Part shown: positions 15,259 through 19,857 of the stretch, piece after piece
Position numbering within the stretch: the first letter of the stretch is position 1
How the letters are laid out: each line of letters starts with the position of its first letter
Assembly (NCBI GenBank): GCA_964551645.1
Contig: CAZKDV010000042.1
Span: 1 to 19,857 of the forward strand
From: CAZKDV01 sp964551645
GTDB taxonomy: Bacteria; Bacteroidota; Bacteroidia; Bacteroidales; DTU049
Length of the DNA: 19,857 nucleotides
Direction: 5' to 3'
The notes under the pieces: generated by a model
What the model was told of the DNA's origin: nothing
The model's database searches: none
What the model saw: only the letters and a program-made list of their open reading frames with translations
Translations under genes and position numbers: made by a program

Positions 15259-16167
15259 TTAAAATAATTTATTCAAAATTATCGGTAAGTCCACACCTAA
15301 GTTTCCCTTATAATCCGTATGAGGAATACCAAATCTTTCAAGAACTAATCCAAATCGCTTATATCCATCTTTATCTCGTAAAGCAATCCAACTTATTCCT
15401 AATTGATCACATTGATTTTTATTTTGTTGTGAAAGAGTGTCAGCAACCAATACATTTGTATTTCGAGCAATAATTGCATCGGCACTTTCGGGATTTCCTT
15501 TCCCCATTAGTTTGACTTCACATAAATATTCTTTTCCATCATTCAATAAATAAAAATCAACTTCTCTATCCACTTTTTTGCCTCTATCTTTCACAAAATA
15601 TGAAGCATCGTAATATTTTTCATTAACTTGATACAATTTACATAAAGTCAGCATTAGATATTTTTCTACACTTTTCCCAGCCGTACTCCACAATCCACCA
15701 CGCAAAGCAGCACGCTTAACAGCCAATGTATTAATAACTATCAAACTTTCAGAAACATTCAAATCAACACTCACTCCTTTCATTTTGATAGTCAAAGTCA
15801 AATCAATTTCTTTTTCCATTTCTACGAGAGATTGGATGCTATTATAGAGTGATTTAAAATGTTCATTTGCAGCTTCAATGACTACTGTTTTTGTAGCAGT
15901 TCCGTACATATTACTAATTGTCTTTTTGTTCAACCCCGAATTTATAGCAATCTCGTCTGAAGAAAGACTATCATCCATAAATGCTTTTTTGTACCAATCA
16001 ATCGTTATTTCTTCCGAATCTAATTTAGAATATGCAATCTTTTTGAAAAAATCTACAGCAAATTGCAAAAATTCAGCATTTATAAGATTGACTATCTCAA
16101 TACGATAATCTTGTGATTGCATAAGACGAGTAATGATATTTTTTACAATTTGATCTGTTAGTGTCAT
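15259..16167 (-). CDS. CfrBI-family type II restriction endonuclease
   Basis: 302 residues, recognised as the CfrBI restriction endonuclease family by its conserved central block SVDLNVSESLIVINTLAVKRAALRGGLWSTAGKSVEK (133-169) and the INSGLNKKTISNMY helix (75-88). A PD-(D/E)xK nuclease site is visible as REVDFYLLNDGKEYLCEVK, with Asp204, Glu217 and Lys219 the likely metal-binding and catalytic residues. CfrBI itself cuts CCWWGG; identical specificity here is an inference. The ATG at 16167 overlaps the TGA of the upstream methyltransferase (ATGA), so translation is coupled and the protecting enzyme is made first. No controller (C) gene is present. The reading frame is intact. Confidence 0.85.
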   Translation of the reverse strand: MTLTDQIVKNIITRLMQSQDYRIEIVNLINAEFLQFAVDFFKKIAYSKLDSEEITIDWYKKAFMDDSLSSDEIAINSGLNKKTISNMYGTATKTVVIEAANEHFKSLYNSIQSLVEMEKEIDLTLTIKMKGVSVDLNVSESLIVINTLAVKRAALRGGLWSTAGKSVEKYLMLTLCKLYQVNEKYYDASYFVKDRGKKVDREVDFYLLNDGKEYLCEVKLMGKGNPESADAIIARNTNVLVADTLSQQNKNQCDQLGISWIALRDKDGYKRFGLVLERFGIPHTDYKGNLGVDLPIILNKLF

Positions 16168-17546
16168 ATTGCAGTTTCTTTAAATTGTTCTAATGTCAAG
16201 AATCTTGTTTTGCGTTCGTTAAATAATGTAGAATCTTTTGTTTTTGATTGCATGTATTCAAAATACTTAATCTCTTGTTCTGTTAGAAAAAATAATCTTT
16301 CTAATGCTTTGGCAGTTCTTCCGACTGTTCCGCTTCCTCCAAATGGGTCAAAAATTAAATCTCCTTTGTACGAATAGTATTGAATTACGCGTTTGCAAAG
16401 TTCAACAGGAAAAATTGCAGAGTGTATTTTATCGAAACAAGGGTCTATTTTCCAAACATTTGTTGTTTCATATCCGTCTGCAACTTTACTTTCTTCTACG
16501 GTTTTGTGGTCATAATTTCTAATATTCCAATCTAATAACTTTTCGGTTGATTTTCGATAAACCATTAAATACTCTGTAACCGAATTGGGTTTGTAGCCTA
16601 ATGGTTTGCGGTGTTGCATAAAACCACCAATACGATTTTTTACACTTGCTTCGGGTTTTAACCAAACAATATCATCAATAAATTCCCAACCATTTTTCAC
16701 CAAATATGGGTGTAAATCAAAAGGGATTCCATATCGTTTACTTGAATGTGAACGACTTATGCGAGGAATAATTATAGGCGAAGTGTTTACAATTAAAAAC
16801 CGACCATCTTTGGTGATTCGATGAGTTTCAATGAAAACTTTTTCTAAAAACTCCAAATATGCTTGATAACTCGGATAAATTGAATAGTCGCGTGCATTGT
16901 AATATGGTGGAGAAGTGAATGTTAAATGTACACTTTCGTCAGGCACAAACTTTAAGGCTTCTAAAACATCTGAATTTACTATAACATTTTTTAAAAAATC
17001 GTATGTTTCAGTATGTGGCAAAGTATTTTTAGTAGATTTTTCGTGAGCAAAATATTCTTTGTAAATAATAGTCCGCACCATTTCATTTTCATGATTTACG
17101 AGTGGGCGTAAATGATTCTCAACATCTTTATCTTTATCAAAAACAAGCAATCCTCGAATAGCTTGGCAAACAATTTTTGGATCTTCATCTTCTAAAAAAC
17201 TAAATAATAGCAATTTATTTTCAGCTTGTCGCTGTCTTCCAATAGCAGATACAATCTCTCTTCTGACAATTGTATCAGTTTCTGTTTTATAAAGTTCTGA
17301 TAGCTGCTTAACACTAAATTTGCACTTTAATTTTGCAATATTTTTAACAGCATTAAGTCTAACTTGTGCATGTGGATGTATTAGAAAATCATATAGGAAA
17401 TCACCATCAAAATCTTTGGGCAATTGTCCCAAATTTTCTAAAATAAAATTAATACTACTTACATCTCGCTGAGCATTTACAAAAATAGCTATATCAGAAT
17501 AACTCCCATTTTGTTTTAGTTCTCTAATATATTCTTTTGTCAACAT
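16164..17546 (-). CDS. HEAT-repeat/DNA (cytosine-N4 type) methyltransferase fusion
   Basis: 460 residues in two parts. Residues about 45-170 form three to four HEAT-like helical repeats (LYDFLIHPHAQVRLNAVKNI, VRREIVSAIGRQ, LLLFSFLEDEDPKIVCQAIRGL, MVRTIIYKEY). Residues about 185-435 are a beta-class DNA methyltransferase, with motif IV TSPPYYNARDY (211-221) first and the SAM-binding motif I DPFGGSGTVG (400-409) after it. KNGWEFIDDIVWLKP and HSAIFPVELCKRVI lie between. TSPPY is typical of N4-cytosine methyltransferases, and M.CfrBI is of this type, so methylation of CCWWGG is a reasonable inference. It is the first gene of the restriction-modification operon, 4-nt overlapped by the endonuclease gene, with a TATCTTTG promoter box upstream. 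The HEAT extension is absent from typical type II enzymes of this class. Confidence 0.88.
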   Translation of the reverse strand: MLTKEYIRELKQNGSYSDIAIFVNAQRDVSSINFILENLGQLPKDFDGDFLYDFLIHPHAQVRLNAVKNIAKLKCKFSVKQLSELYKTETDTIVRREIVSAIGRQRQAENKLLLFSFLEDEDPKIVCQAIRGLLVFDKDKDVENHLRPLVNHENEMVRTIIYKEYFAHEKSTKNTLPHTETYDFLKNVIVNSDVLEALKFVPDESVHLTFTSPPYYNARDYSIYPSYQAYLEFLEKVFIETHRITKDGRFLIVNTSPIIIPRISRSHSSKRYGIPFDLHPYLVKNGWEFIDDIVWLKPEASVKNRIGGFMQHRKPLGYKPNSVTEYLMVYRKSTEKLLDWNIRNYDHKTVEESKVADGYETTNVWKIDPCFDKIHSAIFPVELCKRVIQYYSYKGDLIFDPFGGSGTVGRTAKALERLFFLTEQEIKYFEYMQSKTKDSTLFNERKTRFLTLEQFKETAI

Positions 17547-17570
17547 TTTTAAGTATTATTTCTTAAAATA

Positions 17571-17578
17571 CAAAGATA
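17571..17578 (-). promoter_or_regulatory. -7 promoter box for the restriction-modification operon
   Basis: The minus strand reads TATCTTTG, a perfect TAnnTTTG, 24 nt before the methyltransferase ATG at 17546. No consensus -33 box. No inverted repeat resembling a C-protein operator was seen in 17547-17843. Confidence 0.45.
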
Positions 17579-17822
17579 TAGTTTTTTATGCAGTTTTATG
17601 GAAACGAACATAGTTGTTTGTAATATTTTATTGCTCATATAGATTGATACACAACAAAGACACTAAATAAAGTTCCGTATGTAAAAACATTTTCCGAACA
17701 AAACAATCTTTTTTTCTAAATTTATCAAAAAAACTAATAGACAGTCTGAAAAACTCTCAGCAAAATATGCTATCAAATATGTATATTTAAAACTTTAAAA
17801 CACCACATTGTAGAAAAAGCAT

Positions 17823-17830
17823 TATTTTTG
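17823..17830 (+). promoter_or_regulatory. -7 promoter box for the YvlD-like gene
   Basis: TATTTTTG is a perfect TAnnTTTG, 13 nt before the ATG at 17844, which would leave a leader of only about 7 nt. Confidence 0.4.
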
Positions 17831-17843
17831 TAAAAAAATACAC

Positions 17844-18263
17844 ATGAATTACATCATCAAAATTTTAGCAACTTCTTTATCTTTACTTCTTGCAGCATAT
17901 TTAGTCCCGGGAGTTACAATCCCCGGTTTTCTCACAGCAATATTAATTGCTTTAGTAATTTCATTGTTAAATATTTTCTTAAAACCTATTCTTGTATTAT
18001 TCACAATTCCATTAACAATAATGAGTATGGGGGTTTTTCTGTTTGTAATTAATGCCATAATAATTTATATATCTTCAAGCATAATTAAAGGTTTTGTGAT
18101 TCAAAGTTTTTGGGACGCACTAATTTTCACCTTAATTCTTTCTATTATCCAATTTGTTTTCGGACTTAAAGATTCTAATGTGAAAGTTAAAAAAATGAAA
18201 TCAAATCCCTCAAGCAAACAAAGCACCATAGACATTGACTATGAAGAAGTTGATGATAAATAG
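17844..18263 (+). CDS. YvlD / phage-holin-4 superfamily membrane protein
   Basis: 139 residues with four hydrophobic helices (about 3-20, 28-45, 50-77 and 87-107) and a charged C-terminal tail rich in Lys, Ser and Asp/Glu. The pattern AAYLVPGVTIPGFLTAILIALVISLLNIFLKPILVLFTIPLT is characteristic of the YvlD/Phage_holin_4_2 family, with the VPG loop, LN.F.KP.L and the TIPLT turn. Despite the family name, chromosomal members are not phage holins; some are linked to envelope stress genes, and the function is unknown. The gene is probably monocistronic, divergent from the methyltransferase and convergent with the Smr gene. No phage genes are nearby. Confidence 0.85.
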   Translation: MNYIIKILATSLSLLLAAYLVPGVTIPGFLTAILIALVISLLNIFLKPILVLFTIPLTIMSMGVFLFVINAIIIYISSSIIKGFVIQSFWDALIFTLILSIIQFVFGLKDSNVKVKKMKSNPSSKQSTIDIDYEEVDDK

Positions 18264-18297
18264 AGATTGAATGAATTTTTTCGAGATTAAAAAAACA

Positions 18298-19353
18298 TCA
18301 CTTACTTTTTTTGTAAATTAAAACCTCAGTAGCTCCAATGCCATACTGCGAAATAGGTGCATCTCTGTATTCAAGTTGTTCGTAGTTATTCAACAAGTTA
18401 TGTATCTCTATTTTCAAAATACCAACACCAACTCCATGTATAAACACTACTCTTTTGTATCCCTCTTCAATTGCACTTTCAATGCAGTTCTTGCAAAGCT
18501 CTAATTGCACTCTCATCTTATCCGTATTAGCCATTTTTTTCTTATTTGCTACAATTTTATCAAAATGCAAATCAACTTCTGCTTCAAGATGTGCAGTTTT
18601 ATACTTAGAAATAAGAGATAAATGTTCTTCAACTTCAGCTTTTGTCGGAGTTAAAATATTTACATCATCTTTGGCAGCAAAAGAATGAGCCATAGAAATA
18701 GAACTTGCATCTATCAGCTTAACAGTCAATGCTTTTAATTGCAAAGCTGGATTAAACACAAAAGATTCTTCTTTAATAAACTTATTCGGTTTTACATCAA
18801 AAATTGCAGTTGTTGGATTTAGCAAACCCTTACGCAATTCAGATGTATATATACATTGAAAAACTCCTTTTGAAATTGAAGCAATATCATTTGCAGAAAT
18901 TGTGTCAAGCAATAAGGCAGCCGAATTATCAAATTCTCCTTTGTATGTTGCATTTTTGGAATCAAGTTGTTGGAAAAAAAATGAAAAATATCCTGAATAA
19001 TTAGTGTAATTAAGCAAATACAACATAAAATCGCCAGCTATTAATATATCTTGATTTATTGGAACAAAAAGCAAATATATTCCTTTTGATAAGCTAGTAG
19101 TTTGATAAGAAATGGGCTTTTTTACAAACTCTGCGGTCTGTTCTACTTCATCATTATTATTTTGTTGATTTGAGGAATGTTCTTTATTTGATGAAACAAG
19201 GATTACTTCTGAATATAAAACCGGTATTTCAAAATTATCTTCTACTTCAACAAAAACATATTCTTTCGTAAGTTTACTAATAATGCCCCCACCCTTTTCG
19301 TTAAGAAATTTTACGGTATCGCCTTTTTTAAATTGTTTGTGTTTTGATGTCAT
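18298..19353 (-). CDS. DUF2027 and Smr domain protein
   Basis: 351 residues. The N-terminal DUF2027 region has KKGDTVKFLNEKGGGIISKL (9-28), then a Tudor-like barrel EYVFVEVEDNFEIPVLYSEVILV (31-53). A low-complexity Asn/Gln/Glu linker (about 55-75) precedes the main DUF2027 body. The C-terminal Smr domain (about 258-348) keeps the DLH motif (261-263) and the FIHGVGVGILK loop (305-314). This is the HGxGxG/LK signature of MutS2-type Smr nuclease domains; Smr domains nick DNA or cleave RNA in other proteins. No MutS core is present. The architecture is characteristic of Bacteroidota and its role is unknown. The ATG at 19353 follows the cupin stop by 3 nt, so the two are an operon. Confidence 0.88.
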   Translation of the reverse strand: MTSKHKQFKKGDTVKFLNEKGGGIISKLTKEYVFVEVEDNFEIPVLYSEVILVSSNKEHSSNQQNNNDEVEQTAEFVKKPISYQTTSLSKGIYLLFVPINQDILIAGDFMLYLLNYTNYSGYFSFFFQQLDSKNATYKGEFDNSAALLLDTISANDIASISKGVFQCIYTSELRKGLLNPTTAIFDVKPNKFIKEESFVFNPALQLKALTVKLIDASSISMAHSFAAKDDVNILTPTKAEVEEHLSLISKYKTAHLEAEVDLHFDKIVANKKKMANTDKMRVQLELCKNCIESAIEEGYKRVVFIHGVGVGILKIEIHNLLNNYEQLEYRDAPISQYGIGATEVLIYKKSK

Positions 19354-19356
19354 AAA

Positions 19357-19629
19357 TTAGATGATAAAGTTAAAATATTTTCTGACTGGTGTTTTAATAA
19401 TCCAATAGCAACTTAAATTTTTCGGAAAGACGACAAAATCACCTGCCTTAATATTAAAGGTTTGAGTGTTGGTTTGCACTTCAATATCACCTTCAATTAT
19501 GTAACATTCTTCGGTTTCTTCGTATTTCCATGGAAATTTGGATACTTCTTTTTCCCATATTTTCCAAGTTGAAATCTTTTTATTATTAAATTCTTCCTCG
19601 CTTAGTTTGCAAATTTTAATTTCACTCAT
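19357..19629 (-). CDS. Small cupin protein (Cupin_3, ureidoglycine aminohydrolase-like)
   Basis: Ninety residues forming a single minimal cupin barrel. The family pattern is clear: TWKIWEKEVSKFPWKYEETEECYIIEGDIEV, then an AGDFVVFPKNLSCYWIIKTPVRKYFNF end. The motif-1 glutamates of EETEECYIIEG are kept and the second motif is AGDFVVFP. Members are related to the cupin domain of ureidoglycine aminohydrolase, but single-domain proteins of this kind have no established substrate. Lacking the usual histidine pair, it may not bind a metal in the classic way. It is the first gene of a two-gene unit with the DUF2027-Smr gene. Confidence 0.82.
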   Translation of the reverse strand: MSEIKICKLSEEEFNNKKISTWKIWEKEVSKFPWKYEETEECYIIEGDIEVQTNTQTFNIKAGDFVVFPKNLSCYWIIKTPVRKYFNFII

Positions 19630-19645
19630 AATATAATTTATTTAC

Positions 19646-19653
19646 TATTTTTG
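19646..19653 (+). promoter_or_regulatory. -7 promoter box for the PrsW-like gene
   Basis: TATTTTTG, a perfect TAnnTTTG, lies 31 nt before the ATG at 19685. It is 2 nt away from the cupin -7 box on the other strand, making a compact divergent promoter. Confidence 0.4.
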
Positions 19654-19655
19654 CT

Positions 19656-19663
19656 CAAAGTTA
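19656..19663 (-). promoter_or_regulatory. -7 promoter box for the cupin-Smr operon
   Basis: The minus strand reads TAACTTTG (perfect TAnnTTTG), 26 nt before the cupin ATG at 19629. No -33 box identified. Confidence 0.4.
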
Positions 19664-19684
19664 CGATATTAAAATTAATTTTTC

Positions 19685-19822
19685 ATGCTGAACTTATCTC
19701 TTGCGCTAACTCCCATATTGATAATAATGGTTTTTATTTATGTAAAAGATAAATACGAAAAAGAGCCTTTGAAATTATTAATACTTGCTTTTATTTTGGG
19801 AATATGTCTCGTCCTAACATAG
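19685..19822 (+). pseudogene. PrsW-like intramembrane protease, N-terminal fragment only
   Basis: An ATG at 19685 opens a 45-codon frame ending in TAG. Its product starts with a membrane helix (residues 3-20), then YVKDKYEKEPLKLLILAF, the family signature of the first helix and loop of PrsW-type metalloproteases (YxxDxYEKEP). It stops at LGICLVLT, where the second helix should continue; family members run beyond 200 residues and the catalytic Glu and His motifs come later. None of the three forward frames continues the homology, and all three stop between 19812 and 19833, so a single frameshift does not explain the loss. The break coincides with the inverted motif at 19811-19830. An upstream promoter box suggests the gene was once expressed. 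Sequence beyond the window is needed to see whether the 3' part exists. Confidence 0.65.
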
Positions 19823-19830
19823 CGTTACAC
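19811..19830. other. Integron-like recombination site candidate at the PrsW break
   Basis: CTAA and GTTA half sites (CTAACATAGCGTTACAC, 19814-19830) are inverted around a short spacer. CTAA to GTTA spacing is six bases, as in the class 1 attI simple site, and GTTACAC resembles the GTTRRRY core without matching it fully. A leader of 14 nt then leads to an ATG at 19845. Evidence is from a single short motif at the window edge. Confidence 0.25.
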
Positions 19831-19844
19831 TAAAAACAAACATT

Positions 19845-19857
19845 ATGAAAATAAACA
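19845..19857 (+). CDS. Possible start of a further gene, cut by the window edge
   Basis: An ATG at 19845 opens a frame of four codons before the sequence ends. It follows the att-like motif by a short A-rich leader. Nothing can be said of its product. Confidence 0.2.

Noticed and set aside
17844..18263. Prophage remnant, suggested by the holin family name
   Set aside because: The protein is a chromosomal YvlD-type membrane protein and no other phage gene is present nearby.
12259..19534. Possible avoidance of CCWWGG, the predicted restriction target
   Set aside because: By eye I found copies at 12259 and about 19529. With few sites expected in 20 kb at this base composition, no depletion can be claimed.

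Overview
The window looks like a chromosomal segment of a low-G+C (about 30% by eye) member of the Bacteroidota. Four things support this. Family content: a Bacteroidota-type PspC C-terminus, a DUF4294 protein, a DUF2027-Smr protein and a purH-mreBCD cluster. Promoters: many gene starts are preceded by the Bacteroidota -7 element TAnnTTTG, in the best cases with a TTTG -33 box 18-19 nt upstream. Secreted proteins: several short lipoproteins and secreted proteins. Shine-Dalgarno: such sequences are rare. The standard bacterial code is used, with TAA, TAG and TGA all acting as stops. The order or family cannot be fixed from this window.

Layout. 1-1965 (+): end of a PspC-like membrane protein, an AcpH-family ACP phosphodiesterase and a lipoprotein. 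1971-2561 (-): DUF4294 secreted protein. 2744-6650 (+): purH followed by the rod-shape genes mreB, mreC and mreD. The mrdA and rodA genes that often follow mreD in this phylum are absent; instead there is a bidirectional hairpin terminator and a convergent tRNA-Cys. 6832-7242 (-): small TonB-C-domain protein, divergent from a DEAD-box RNA helicase (7452-9122, +). 9148-9981 (-): SUMF1/FGE-like secreted protein, divergent from a lipoprotein (10035-10796, +). 10836-11459 (-): membrane-anchored peptide-deformylase homologue that has lost its metal-binding motif, divergent from a GT2 glycosyltransferase and methyltransferase pair (11525-13258, +). 13262-14994 (-): dapD then xerD. 15259-17546 (-): a two-gene restriction-modification system, made of a HEAT-repeat/TSPPY DNA methyltransferase and a CfrBI-family endonuclease overlapping by ATGA. 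17844-18263 (+): YvlD-type four-helix membrane protein. 18298-19629 (-): cupin then DUF2027-Smr protein. 19685-19822 (+): the first 45 codons of a PrsW-like protease, ending abruptly at a short inverted motif that resembles an integron recombination site, just before the window edge.

Most of the window is housekeeping: purine synthesis, cell shape, RNA metabolism, lysine/diaminopimelate synthesis and chromosome dimer resolution. The accessory parts are the restriction-modification pair, inserted between dapD and the YvlD-like gene, and the broken PrsW at the right end. The most unusual single gene is the deformylase-like pseudoenzyme.

No gene-free gap exceeds 300 bases. The two longest are 14995-15258, with the dapD -7 box and a weak AT hairpin behind the endonuclease, and 17547-17843, a divergent promoter region. 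I saw no CRISPR array, complete insertion sequence, rRNA or riboswitch.
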